Shown here: one piece after another, positions 44,706 to 53,847 of the stretch | Numbering within the stretch: the first letter of the stretch is position 1 | Layout of the letters: each line of letters starts with the position of its first letter | DNA from: Trichomonas vaginalis G3 | Lineage: Eukaryota; Parabasalia; Trichomonadida; Trichomonadidae | DNA: 64,000 nt | Reading direction: 5' to 3' | Assembly: GCF_026262505.1 (NCBI RefSeq) | Contig: NC_067206.1 | Coordinates: forward strand, 11,861,507 to 11,925,506 | Notes under the pieces: model-generated | What the model was told of the DNA's origin: nothing | What the model saw: only the letters and a program-made list of their open reading frames with translations | The model's database searches: none | Made by a program: the position numbers and the translations under genes

Positions 44706-45287
44706 TTAAACAATAACATACTTAAGACATAAATTATACCTACTTATTAACTCAGTATATTGAGCATTATATGCATACTTAAACTCTTGAGCAATATTGT
44801 TCTCATCAATGATTCTGATCTGAGCTATTTTTGAGAAAGGTGGTGGAATACCACAGCATGTAATGTCTGGGTCCAGTAGGTCTATTTCACACTTGAACCC
44901 AGTCATTCTGTGAACAACTTCTTCCAAGTCTGGCTTAGGTAGTAAGATCTGATCTTTGCTCACTAAGTTAGAAAAGAGCTCTTTGTCTTGGTCTAGAAGT
45001 ATCTTCTGGTATATACTAAGTAAATACTCTTCTACACCAATCCTCGATGAAGTCTCCACAGATCTCGATGAGGTCAGGTTGGAAGTTAATGGACTTAAAG
45101 GAGGAGGATACATTGGTGCTTCTGAGTTCGTAGTTGTTTCCTCTTTTTTTATCTCTGTTGGAGCATCACTTACTGTACCAGATGGATAGTTCTTTATCAC
45201 AATGTTATTAGTTGTTCTTGAATCAACATTGCTTGTTGGTTCAATTGGAAGATTAGCTGCACCATAAAGAATTGACTTCGATCTCAT
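44706..45287 (-). CDS. Conserved Polinton protein with C-terminal CCG domain (element 3)
   Basis: Homologue of the gene at 527-1225: variable N-terminus with PMYPPPLSPL, then a ~110-residue domain with QILLPKPDLEEVVHRMTGF, ITCCGIPPPF, IRIIDENN and a YNAQYTELISRYNLCLKYV end. The leader AAAACAATTTTTACTCATAAC-type sequence (minus strand) precedes it. Function unknown; conserved between elements with otherwise different gene order. Confidence 0.75.
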   Translation of the reverse strand: MRSKSILYGAANLPIEPTSNVDSRTTNNIVIKNYPSGTVSDAPTEIKKEETTTNSEAPMYPPPLSPLTSNLTSSRSVETSSRIGVEEYLLSIYQKILLDQDKELFSNLVSKDQILLPKPDLEEVVHRMTGFKCEIDLLDPDITCCGIPPPFSKIAQIRIIDENNIAQEFKYAYNAQYTELISRYNLCLKYVIV

Positions 45288-45322
45288 TTGTTATGAGTAA
45301 AAATTGTTTTATTCTCATATAA

Positions 45323-45676
45323 ATGACGAACATTAACCCAGAGAACAACACAGAATATACTGCAACAGGAGTTGTTTACAATGATCTAGATCAGATCGTC
45401 CAACTCAAAGCCCCAAGAGGAAGGAATTTAATAAGACAACCTCCACCAAAGATATATGTTGATGATGGTAGTAATGGGTTCAACTTAGTGTATCATTACT
45501 CATATCCTCAATATGCAAAAATTGGGTCTACCCCAAACGTGACAAACCATTATATGAACCTTTATGATGAAGCAAGGTTTCATGCACCAACGAAGAAAGA
45601 ACCTGATGCATCAAGATTACATGAATTCGCAGACCATGATGGTTATAGCGATTACTCAATGCCTGTAAGACTTTAA
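45323..45676 (+). CDS. Unknown 117-aa protein
   Basis: The product is strand-rich and Pro/Tyr-rich (ATGVVYNDLDQIVQLKAPRG, PPPKIYVDDG, YHYSYPQYAKIG), ending DGYSDYSMPVRL. The leader TTTTATTCTCATATAAATG directly precedes it, the virion-gene class. It lies just upstream of the integrase on the same strand. Family not recognised. Confidence 0.6.
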   Translation: MTNINPENNTEYTATGVVYNDLDQIVQLKAPRGRNLIRQPPPKIYVDDGSNGFNLVYHYSYPQYAKIGSTPNVTNHYMNLYDEARFHAPTKKEPDASRLHEFADHDGYSDYSMPVRL

Positions 45677-45689
45677 CGTTAATAAAAAA

Positions 45690-46756
45690 ATGACTGTTGG
45701 TAAACAAGAAAAAACTTTAATACAAGAGGATTTGATGCTACCAATATATTCAACTGATATGGGAGCTTATCAATTCGATACATTTGAGAATCCTGGTGGA
45801 ACACCACCATATTTTCTTTTGTTCATCAATGTAAACAGTAGAAAAGGTTATGCGTTCCCAATGAGTGAAAAGAACTCAAACAATGTTCTAAGTGCAATGC
45901 AGAAGTTCATTTCACAAGCTACAGGTGAAATGAAGCCTACAATACTTACTAGTGATGAAGACCCAGCTTATACGACACAAAATGTTCGAGATCTGTTGGT
46001 CAGTCATAACATTGAGCACATGACGACACAGAAATACAATCATAACATACTAGGTATTATTAATAGGTTCTGTAGAACTATTAGAACTATGTTACATATG
46101 AAGTTAAACCTCAAAGAAGGTGATAAAACACCACCTTTCACTGCAGATACAATGAGACAAATTATTAATGACTACAACACTGAATATCATTCAAGCACAC
46201 AACAAAAGCCTGATGATTTCACAGAAAAGGATAATGAGGAATATATAAAGAAGCAAAGATTGAAAGAAGAGTATGTCAGAAAAAATAACCTTTATAACTT
46301 AAGACCTGGTCAAAAAGTTCAAGTCATAGTTGAACCAAGAACATGGGTAAAGGTAACCAACAAAGAAGACATCTTGATCCTTCTTATTATACAGTTGATT
46401 CAGTTGATACAAGTGCATACTTGTTAAGAGCAAAAGATGGAAGTGTTGCAAGATATCCACGTTATCAGATATGGACAAAAATAGAGCATGGATTAAAGCA
46501 AGGAGAAACTTTAGATCAAGGAAGACACGGTGCTGTTAAAAGTATTGATGGTCATGAACTTGTCGGTAATGATGTAAAGTATGATGTTACGTTTGAGAAC
46601 GAAAATACAGGAAAAGTGACAGGTAGAGGTATGCGTGAAGGTAATCCAAACAGGTTGTCACAAATGGAAGTACAGTATTGGAGGAAAAATATTAATGAAG
46701 GTCATGTTAAAGATATGCCTAGTTTTCTTGAGAAGTATCGTGGGTTTCGAGTTTAG
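45690..46756 (+). pseudogene. Polinton integrase (rve-type) of element 3, interrupted
   Basis: An rve-type core: YQFDTFENPGG, FLLFINVNSRKGYAFPM, ILTSDEDPAYTTQNVRDLL and a HNILGIINRFCRTIRTML helix, then YNTEYHSSTQQKPDDF. A C-terminal SH3/chromo-like region (LRPGQKVQVIVEP) follows. It matches the element 2 integrase in order. The gene is interrupted, about one break; the element as a whole is otherwise well preserved. Confidence 0.85.
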
Positions 46757-46955
46757 CTTGTAAGTCCTTTATTTTTGTTTCATACAATGAGATCTTCCTT
46801 CTGATCTGTTCATCATTGAGAGGTTGCTTGACTTTACGGAACTGTACACGTCCGTCTTTCATTGTATGTACATAATATCCATCAGGAACCTTACCATCTT
46901 TTATATATTCAGTTAACCACTTTTGTTTAGTTGATGCTTTAATGACTTGACTCAT
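46719..46955 (-). CDS. Small protein with KNG-RK domain, 78 aa
   Basis: Residues ~8-47 ([37 protein letters not shown]) are a third copy of the short domain found at 20,875 and 31,687. A coiled coil follows ([20 protein letters not shown]). Its ATG overlaps the stop of the 1124-aa gene in ATGA on the same strand, so the two may be translated together. Function unknown. Confidence 0.65.
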   Translation of the reverse strand: MSQVIKASTKQKWLTEYIKDGKVPDGYYVHTMKDGRVQFRKVKQPLNDEQIRRKISLYETKIKDLQAKLETHDTSQEN

Positions 46956-49900
46956 TTCTTACTGGATAAATTTTTATGTTTTTTATCTTTTGACGATTTT
47001 TTCTTATCCTTATCTTTCTTCTTGTCCTTGTCCTTCTTTGATTTATCCTTCTTCTTGTCCTTGTCCTTCTTGGACTTCTCTGCTGCAGGTGGTGTTGGAT
47101 TCTGTTTGACTTTAGCACTTGGGTCAGGACCTTGTCTTTGAGACTTAGATATAGATTGTTTAGGAGCTGCTGCTTGTTTAGTTGCTTCAGCTTGTTGTTT
47201 AGCTAATTCAGCAGCTTGTTTATCATTCTCTTCTATTTCCTTTGCACCAGTTGCGACTTCATTCTTGAACTTTTGGAGATTCTCAGCAGCATCCATTACC
47301 TTATTCGCTCCTTTAAACAATCCATAAAATTTCTGCCATGGTGATACTGAAGGTATATTTCCACCAATTGCTGGAGGAACTGATGCTTCAGGAGTTGGAG
47401 ATGGTGTTTTGTCTGAATTGAGATGCTTTTCTGCTTCAAGAACTTGTGTAGTATTTTTCTCCAGGTATGCTTTTGCAACCTCCTTAACTTCTGGACGTTC
47501 ATTATTTACATCCTGTCTTGGTGTTGATGTTTCAGTAGCGTTTTCCTGAGTTACATTAACAACAGGTTGCTCAACTGCTGAAACATTAGCTGCTTCAGTA
47601 ATGTTATGAGTAGTTGAAACATTTCCTGATATACCTTCTCCTGTTGGAACTCTTGGAGCAATTGTTGTGATGTTCGCCATTGCAGGAGTTGGAGTAGGAG
47701 TGTCATCAATCTTTCTGTCAGCTTTCGTCGTTTGCGTTGTAGTATTTGTTGTTTCATTACCATATTTTGATCTTAGTCTGGTAAGCTCTAACTTCATATG
47801 TTCTTCAGGATATGCATACTTATTATATTCACCCTTAATATTCTTTTTCCATTCATCGTATTTATCTTCTGCTGATTTCTTAATTGATGCTAGTCCGTTT
47901 ACAGCCAATTCATCAGTACCGTTATCAGTAGTCTGGTTATATAAAAGATTAGCAGCTGATCTAATTGTGTAATCCGTAAGATTACCAAAACGCTCTATTG
48001 TACCTAATGTTGTGTTCTTCAGTTCCTTTCCAATTCCTTGTGCAGCATCTTTGACTAAATCAGCACCCCATGCACCAAATTGTCTCACAGGAGCCGCTAT
48101 TGATGGTGAAGGAGATGGAGATGGCGATGGAGTTGCTGCTTTCGCCTTTCTATCAGCTTCTTCCTTAGCCTTTCTATCTGCTTCTTCTTTCGCCTTTCTA
48201 TCTGCTTCTTCCTTAGCCTTACGAGCTTTTTCTTTCTTCTTAAGTTCCTCTAGTTCTTTACGTTCAGCTTCTTCTTTCGCCTTTCGTTCAGCTTCTTCCT
48301 TAGCCTTACGAGCTTTTTCTTTCTTCTTAAGCTCCTCTAGTTCTTTACGTTCAGCTTCTTCTTTCGCCTTTCGTTCAGCTTCTTCCTTAGCCTTACGAGC
48401 TTTTTCTTCATAATATTTTGTATACTTATCATCAGCCCAATTACCAAGTGATTTGGCACCTGTTAGTATTCCATTTGCGGTTGATGTTGCTGTTCTTCCG
48501 AGCCATCCCCCTACCGCTGAAGCGCCATTGCCAATAGCACTACCAGCATTTAAAATTCCACGACCAATCCATATCCCTGGTTTTGCCTTTGTATTAAGAG
48601 TAAGAAATTCTTCCTTCCTATCTTCAGGTGTAGGATTTGTAACAGTTCTTACAGTATCAACAACAGTGTCAACACTGGTTCCAATAGCACTACCAACAGC
48701 TGTTGCACCAGTTAGAATACCATGGGTAACTAAATCAGTAGCTCTTGAGACAACATTATCACTCGAGGCTTTCTCTGCTGGATAGTTTGATCCTTTGTAA
48801 GTTCCTGGACCACCTCTATTTGAAGCTTCTCCTTCAACTATTTTCTTCTCTTCTTGTGCTTGTTCTCTGGCAACACTCAATGCACGTTCTTGTCTTTGAA
48901 TGTTGTCTTTCTTTAACATGTAACCACCAAGTGTCTGTGGTGGTGTGTTTTTATCTAGTGCAGCATCAATTGCAGCCTTTTCTTTTCGCTTTTCTTCGTC
49001 TAACCAATTTTGAATAGATTCTGCATCAGTTGGTTCAGCTGGAGTTGGAGACGGTGTTGGAGCTTTAGTTGGTGTTGGAGACGGTGTCGGAGCTTTAGTC
49101 GGAGTTGGAGATGGAGTAGGTGCTTTTGTAGGTGTCGGTGATGGAGTTGGAGATGGAGTTGGAGGTACTGTTGGTTCTGGAGTTGGTTCAACAGTCGGTG
49201 AAGGTGTTGGCGCCTTTGTGATTCTTGGAGTTGGCTCTGGTGTTCTAATAGGGGAAGCAGTTGGTGTATTAGCTCTTTTAAGAACCTGTGATCTTTCCGC
49301 TTGATTTGAATCAGATACTGGGTTAGTTGTACTAGGATGTGATACAGGAGTTATTTTTGGTGTAGGTGTTGGTTTATTTAATGTTATACCATGACTACTC
49401 GACATTGGTGGAGGACCTGCGTGAGCAGTTGGTGTCAGAGTTGGCGTTGGAGCTACTGTAGGAGTTGGCGTTGGAGCTACTGTTGGTTCAGGAGTGGGAG
49501 TTGGTGTTGGAGCTACTGTAGGAGTAGGTGTAGGAGTTGGTGTTGGAGTCGACATTTGTTTTAACCTCTCATTATACCAATTCTCCAAATAATAAGCCTC
49601 ACCCATTAAGTTACTCTGTCTTTGTTTTATAGAAAATTCACCTAACAGTAATTCATCATGAATCATTTTCTGCAGCTTTGTCGTGTTTTCTACTTCCTTT
49701 ATTAGAACGCTCGATGTATTCGCCAATCCTCTATATTCCTTAATCATCTTATCTAGTTTGTTCATATTTGGTACTTCCTTTTTCTTCTCAGCGTTAATCT
49801 CATTAGATCGTTTCTCCAATTCTTCAACTACTTTGTAAAGCTTATTTATCTTGACATGTGATTCCTTTACTTCTCCAGTCCTTGGATCCTTAGGTTCCTT

Positions 49901-50326
49901 GTATTTAGCTAATTTCGTCTCTATATATCTTCGTTTAGCGTCATATCCAGGATCACTGGTTCGTAAAGGATGCGAAGGTGGACGAAAATAAGGTATGTAG
50001 AAATCTGGATCATCATTAATAGAAGAACGTGCTTTAAAGTTACGAACCGCGTCTGTAAAAGGGTCTCTACCACGTGCTGTATATGTTGATGTAATCAAAA
50101 AGCCTTCTCTTCTCATTGGGAAATTAATACGACCTTTTTGAACATATTCTTTCTCAAAGTATTGCCTAGCATTGTAATCAAAAGCAAGATCATTATATAT
50201 ATCGCGCAAAAAATCAAATGTATGCTGCTTGAACTTTTGATCGCTAATTATGGTACGAATTATCGGACGTTCATTCTCCCATTTCTTAACTCGTTCATCA
50301 ATGAGTTTCCTCTCTTGTTCACTCAT
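46952..50326 (-). CDS. Large repetitive virion-like protein, 1124 aa
   Basis: N-terminal ~255 residues are helical and charged. Residues ~258-435 hold long [12 protein letters not shown] and KAPTPSPTP repeats. Residues ~510-630 are Gly/Ala-rich amphipathic segments ([40 protein letters not shown]) reminiscent of pVI-type membrane-active peptides. Residues ~635-730 are KAKEEAERK repeats, and the C-terminus is a Lys/Asp-rich tail. The leader ATATTTTTATGAGGTTTAAATG precedes the start. It sits beside the pVI-like and ATPase genes, so a structural or core role is likely but unproven. Confidence 0.75.
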   Translation of the reverse strand: MSEQERKLIDERVKKWENERPIIRTIISDQKFKQHTFDFLRDIYNDLAFDYNARQYFEKEYVQKGRINFPMRREGFLITSTYTARGRDPFTDAVRNFKARSSINDDPDFYIPYFRPPSHPLRTSDPGYDAKRRYIETKLAKYKEPKDPRTGEVKESHVKINKLYKVVEELEKRSNEINAEKKKEVPNMNKLDKMIKEYRGLANTSSVLIKEVENTTKLQKMIHDELLLGEFSIKQRQSNLMGEAYYLENWYNERLKQMSTPTPTPTPTPTVAPTPTPTPEPTVAPTPTPTVAPTPTLTPTAHAGPPPMSSSHGITLNKPTPTPKITPVSHPSTTNPVSDSNQAERSQVLKRANTPTASPIRTPEPTPRITKAPTPSPTVEPTPEPTVPPTPSPTPSPTPTKAPTPSPTPTKAPTPSPTPTKAPTPSPTPAEPTDAESIQNWLDEEKRKEKAAIDAALDKNTPPQTLGGYMLKKDNIQRQERALSVAREQAQEEKKIVEGEASNRGGPGTYKGSNYPAEKASSDNVVSRATDLVTHGILTGATAVGSAIGTSVDTVVDTVRTVTNPTPEDRKEEFLTLNTKAKPGIWIGRGILNAGSAIGNGASAVGGWLGRTATSTANGILTGAKSLGNWADDKYTKYYEEKARKAKEEAERKAKEEAERKELEELKKKEKARKAKEEAERKAKEEAERKELEELKKKEKARKAKEEADRKAKEEADRKAKEEADRKAKAATPSPSPSPSPSIAAPVRQFGAWGADLVKDAAQGIGKELKNTTLGTIERFGNLTDYTIRSAANLLYNQTTDNGTDELAVNGLASIKKSAEDKYDEWKKNIKGEYNKYAYPEEHMKLELTRLRSKYGNETTNTTTQTTKADRKIDDTPTPTPAMANITTIAPRVPTGEGISGNVSTTHNITEAANVSAVEQPVVNVTQENATETSTPRQDVNNERPEVKEVAKAYLEKNTTQVLEAEKHLNSDKTPSPTPEASVPPAIGGNIPSVSPWQKFYGLFKGANKVMDAAENLQKFKNEVATGAKEIEENDKQAAELAKQQAEATKQAAAPKQSISKSQRQGPDPSAKVKQNPTPPAAEKSKKDKDKKKDKSKKDKDKKKDKDKKKSSKDKKHKNLSSKK

Positions 50327-50346
50327 TTAAACCTCATAAAAATATA

Positions 50347-50754
50347 TTATCTGCGTATAGTGCCACTAATAGCATTAATCCATGGCATGTCTGATAGTAC
50401 ACGTACTGACTGAACTAATGGCTTATGATTGTTCCAAATAGCTCCTCCAATGTATGCGTTATACTTATTGTTGTCAATAGTTTGTTGAGGTTGAACTATA
50501 GGTGTTTCAACAGGCTTGTCTCTACTGAAGTCACCACCAAGAGCTTTATTGAATGCTTTAAGATTCTTCGTTAATGCATTATCTTCACCTAATGTAGTTT
50601 TTGCAATTCTTTCACCAAGACTACCGATAACACCACCGACTTGACCAACTTGAGGGAAAAGTTTGTTAGCAATGTTAAATCCAGCACCTATTACAAGACC
50701 AGGATTTTTTTTCACCATACCCCATCCAGCTTTAACATAATCGCCAAAACCCAT
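50347..50754 (-). CDS. pVI-like minor capsid protein (tentative), 135 aa
   Basis: MGFGDYVKAGWGMVKKNPGL starts a Gly-rich hydrophobic amphipathic region (VIGAGFNIANKLFPQVGQVG, GVIGSLGERIAKTTLG) like adenovirus/Polinton protein VI. A polar middle and a SDMPWINAISGTIRR end follow. It directly follows the ATPase gene on the same strand, 10 bp apart, and precedes the 1124-aa gene. The assignment rests on composition and position. Confidence 0.55.
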   Translation of the reverse strand: MGFGDYVKAGWGMVKKNPGLVIGAGFNIANKLFPQVGQVGGVIGSLGERIAKTTLGEDNALTKNLKAFNKALGGDFSRDKPVETPIVQPQQTIDNNKYNAYIGGAIWNNHKPLVQSVRVLSDMPWINAISGTIRR

Positions 50755-50764
50755 TTATTTCTTC

Positions 50765-51664
50765 TTAAAATAATGTCATCTTTTGTTGCTTAACTTCTTT
50801 AAAGTCCGTCTTTCCTGCAACTATATGAACTTCCATATATGAACGAGGTGTTGGTAGCTCTTTGTATTTGTTCCATAACTCTTCCCAATCTTCTGTTGCT
50901 CCTGACTGTTCAATCATTGACTGAAAGTCTCTCATAGAATAACCTTGAAAGATAACGAAGTCAGTGCATAGTCTCTTAATGTTTAAACATATATGTCTCC
51001 ATGTTTGACACATGATGACAACAGTATAGTTATAATGTCTGACCTTAGTGATGAAGTTCGCTAATGGTGAACGTGGGTCATTCAATAAGTCATGACCACC
51101 ATAATCGTCTAACACTAATAGAGAATTACTGGGATACTTTGTGAAAGGATATTTGTTCAACTTCTTTACAACATATATTGCAATCTTCTTATACTCAAAC
51201 TTTCCATCAGGTTTCCTTAGTTGATGCTTTGTTAAGATGTGTTCCATCTCCTCTGAAATTTTTTCGAACTTACTTTGAACGAACTCAACAATAGCGTAAT
51301 ACTTTGCTTTCATCTTAACGTTCTTCATTAAATAAGGCATAAGTTCTTTATCATCCTTTTTCAGTACTGGTGCTTTAACTTGACTCATAAATGTCTTCGC
51401 TGTTTTATCCATTGTTCCTGATGTTGCTGAGATAACTATTGAGTCATAATATGGAGTATTAGTGAAGCGGTCTGTTATCATTATATGACGAATAACACCA
51501 TATGTCTTACCTGAACCCATCTTACCGCAGTAGAAATAAACACCATTAGTACAAAATGGATAATCATCAGAAAATGGCATAATGAGTGCATTGTTTAGTT
51601 CTTTACTATTCTTACGTGCTCCATCATGAAGAATCTTATCTACTTGATTAATAACTTTCTCCAT
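50765..51664 (-). CDS. DNA-packaging ATPase (FtsK/HerA, A32-like)
   Basis: This 299-residue protein would pump element DNA into capsids. Walker A is YFYCGKMGSGKTYGVIR near residues 44-60 and Walker B is NSLLVLDDYGGHDL near 179-192. A downstream VVIMCQTWRHI segment gives the sensor-type Gln. Length and motif order fit Polinton/adenovirus-type ATPases. It is head to head with the gene at 51,683 across 18 bp. Confidence 0.9.
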   Translation of the reverse strand: MEKVINQVDKILHDGARKNSKELNNALIMPFSDDYPFCTNGVYFYCGKMGSGKTYGVIRHIMITDRFTNTPYYDSIVISATSGTMDKTAKTFMSQVKAPVLKKDDKELMPYLMKNVKMKAKYYAIVEFVQSKFEKISEEMEHILTKHQLRKPDGKFEYKKIAIYVVKKLNKYPFTKYPSNSLLVLDDYGGHDLLNDPRSPLANFITKVRHYNYTVVIMCQTWRHICLNIKRLCTDFVIFQGYSMRDFQSMIEQSGATEDWEELWNKYKELPTPRSYMEVHIVAGKTDFKEVKQQKMTLF

Positions 51665-51682
51665 CTTTTAGTTACATATAAA
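51665..51682. promoter_or_regulatory. 18-bp divergent promoter
   Basis: Spacer CTTTTAGTTACATATAAA between the ATPase and the 51,683 gene. Like the other divergent spacers it is 18-19 bp long, with TTTTA on one strand and TTTATATGTAAC on the other. Confidence 0.65.
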
Positions 51683-52753
51683 ATGTCTAAATATGATGGA
51701 TTATACTATGAACATGTTATGAATGATGGCACGATAAGTGGTAATACAGTCTCATATAAATTACCGAGAGACTTCATTGAATATCCTGCGTCAAAAGCTC
51801 TTGAGATAAGAAAGATAAGTCTTGAGCATCCAGACTTTGAGTTTCTTGCTATTCCATTAGAAATGACAGATTCATCAAAATCAGTGAAAAAAAGGTTTGA
51901 CATGAGATATTACATAAAACCCAACATGACTACACAGGAGTTGAATGAAGGTCTTATGGAAAAAATGACTGAGGCAAGTAGAGAATTTGTTGATTGTTAC
52001 TATGATTCAAATGAAAATAAATTGAATGTATTAAGAAAAGGTACATCACCAATCATAACATTACCTTCATACAGTAGTATAGAAAAAAATGCCTTGAATT
52101 ATAAATATGACATGTCCCTAGGAGATGTGTTGGATTTCATCACTGCGTTATTAGAAACCACTGAAACAGACACAACATCAAGAAAACCAGAGCTTGTTTG
52201 GGAAGATGACCATGGTAGAACATTCACGCAAAAAGTAATTCCATCGAAAGCAAAATTTTTAGACTTATGGGAAAAAAAATATATCTCGCGAATGCATGTA
52301 TATTATAGTTTTACCATAGCAGATTTCACTGACGAAAATGATAAAGATAAAAAAACATATAAGTACTTTGATGAGCTTTTCATAACTATAGCGAATATCA
52401 GGTTTATCCTTGAGCGAAAGGGCAAACCAACATATAAATTTGTCGGTTATCAGATAAGAATAAATCCTCTCCTTGAGCCTTTAGTAACGTTGAGTAATAT
52501 TGCTCATGATAACAAACAATTTATATGTAATGTGAATGAACAGCTTGTGCCACCAAAATTTTACGATATCACTGGTTATAAAGATGCACTCGTGTTTGAG
52601 TTTTATAAGCGCTTTTCATTCAAAAGAGTTGAAGAATCAACTGATGGTCAAAAAAAGGAATATTATGTAAAAGAACCATATGAAATTCCTAAAGACTCTA
52701 ATATAATGGTTGAACTTATATTAGAGTCTGGTACTCAATCTCAACATAAATAG
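51683..52753 (+). CDS. Strand-rich structural-type protein, 356 aa (unknown)
   Basis: The start at 51,683 (MSKYDGLYYEHVMNDGTISG) follows the divergent promoter; upstream codons overlap the ATPase gene. The layout (strands, then a helix with TTQELNEGLMEKMTEASREF, then strands with NENKLNVLRKGTSPIITLP) resembles the penton-like proteins at 17,035 and 36,136. A C-terminal strand-rich domain has KFYDITGYKDALVFEFYKRF. It may be a second minor capsid or vertex protein; this is inference. Confidence 0.6.
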   Translation: MSKYDGLYYEHVMNDGTISGNTVSYKLPRDFIEYPASKALEIRKISLEHPDFEFLAIPLEMTDSSKSVKKRFDMRYYIKPNMTTQELNEGLMEKMTEASREFVDCYYDSNENKLNVLRKGTSPIITLPSYSSIEKNALNYKYDMSLGDVLDFITALLETTETDTTSRKPELVWEDDHGRTFTQKVIPSKAKFLDLWEKKYISRMHVYYSFTIADFTDENDKDKKTYKYFDELFITIANIRFILERKGKPTYKFVGYQIRINPLLEPLVTLSNIAHDNKQFICNVNEQLVPPKFYDITGYKDALVFEFYKRFSFKRVEESTDGQKKEYYVKEPYEIPKDSNIMVELILESGTQSQHK

Positions 52754-52796
52754 TTTACGTGACAGAATTTTTTTGACACGTAAAGTTTACATTTTA

Positions 52797-53282
52797 ATGG
52801 AAGCGAACAACACAGCTCCTGCTAAGACTCTTGCCATCCAGAAGCCAGAGGTGACTGAAGAACAGTCCTCTGGCGACGAGGAAATATTGATGGGTGGCGA
52901 GAGTCCGAAGACCGAGATCAAGATCCCAGATCTCGATCACAAGCAAACGGCAAAGAAAACGGGTCCACGAGCTACTCCTCGAGAGCTACGTTTAATCAAG
53001 ACCAGCCACAAGTATTTGAAGCAGCTGGAGGAGTCAAACGTAGCTCTCGAGGAACTAAAGCTCAAGCTGGCTGAAAAAGTAGAGGAAGCGAAAGGTAAAG
53101 AGCTCTACATCAGCCAGCTTGAGTATAAAGTTGACTCTTATGCCAACGAGATCTGCGATCTTCGATCTCGTCTCAACCGTGTGGGACATGAGTCAGACAG
53201 CTGGCATGAAAGGTTCCTTAAGGCTGACACATCCTACCATGAATTAAAGCGCGCCATAAGGAACTTAGCCACTGGCTTCTGA
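52797..53282 (+). CDS. Coiled-coil protein, 161 aa
   Basis: Start at 52,797 (MEANNTAPAKTLAIQKPEVT). The N-terminal third is acidic and disordered; a long coiled coil follows (residues ~75-155: LKQLEESNVALEELKLKLAE, ISQLEYKVDSYANEICDLRS). GACACGTAAAGTTTACATTTTA precedes the start. Base composition is the GC-richest in the element, matching the other small second-class genes. Function unknown. Confidence 0.65.
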   Translation: MEANNTAPAKTLAIQKPEVTEEQSSGDEEILMGGESPKTEIKIPDLDHKQTAKKTGPRATPRELRLIKTSHKYLKQLEESNVALEELKLKLAEKVEEAKGKELYISQLEYKVDSYANEICDLRSRLNRVGHESDSWHERFLKADTSYHELKRAIRNLATGF

Positions 53283-53535
53283 TCCCTCCTCTAAACCACG
53301 AATAAACACCTAATTTTACTACTATAACTCTTATTTTTACTCATATTACTCACATATATCCTCATATAACTTATAGTTCATTGTCACTCAGATCACGATC
53401 TTTGTGATCACGATCAACTTAGGAAAAGAGAAAAAGTATAAAAGTTAGTATAATTAATTGTTTAGTCTTAAGTAAGCTTATTGTTCATCAAGGAGTTGAT
53501 GTAAGCGTTTCTTTGCCTCCGTGATCTGCTTCTTT
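53283..53535. other. Spacer inside the right terminal repeat of element 3
   Basis: No gene. It contains GATCACGATC twice around 53,390-53,420 and a TTATTTTTACTCATATTACT stretch like a virion-class leader with no gene after it. Confidence 0.5.
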
Positions 53536-53841
53536 TATAAGCTTACAGTTAAGCCAACAGCAGAGTCTATTAAATATACTGAGAAACCAGTGTTATGCTT
53601 CTTACGTCACGTTTGCCTCTCCATACAGATTAAACAGGTGGGACCACCTATCGTACTTCTCGACGATTATGATTTATCAGCCCCTGCTAGTGAATAAAGG
53701 TTAGTTTACATATGAACGTTTATTTTTACACATATATGCGTACATATGCGCGCCCGTATGGTGTCAGTTTTCTGTCACTTTTTTCATTGTGTCGGTGCCT
53801 GTAGCTGTAGGCTACAGGCGACGCACAATGTATACTGTACT
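53536..53841 (-). repeat. Polinton element 3 right terminal inverted repeat
   Basis: 306 bp, the inverse of 29,833-30,139. It duplicates the last ~53 codons of the major capsid gene without the rest of that gene. Confidence 0.95.
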
Positions 53842-53847
53842 GACACC
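53842..53847 (+). repeat. Polinton target-site duplication, right copy
   Basis: GACACC, identical to 29,827-29,832. Confidence 0.9.

Larger units (their letters stand above)
29833..53841. mobile_element. Polinton/Maverick element 3, 24,009 bp, looks nearly whole
   Basis: It begins AGTACAGTATAC and ends with its inverse, as Polintons do (AG...CT ends), with a 6-bp duplication. Terminal repeats of 307 and 306 bp differ at about two positions. It holds major capsid, penton-like, PolB, ATPase, integrase, fibre, methylase and small-protein genes. The integrase is interrupted (about one break); the other large genes are open. The near-identical ends indicate a recent insertion. Confidence 0.95.

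Noticed and set aside
46343-46756. Separate gene downstream of the integrase core
   Set aside because: It is part of the integrase region; treated as one interrupted fossil gene.
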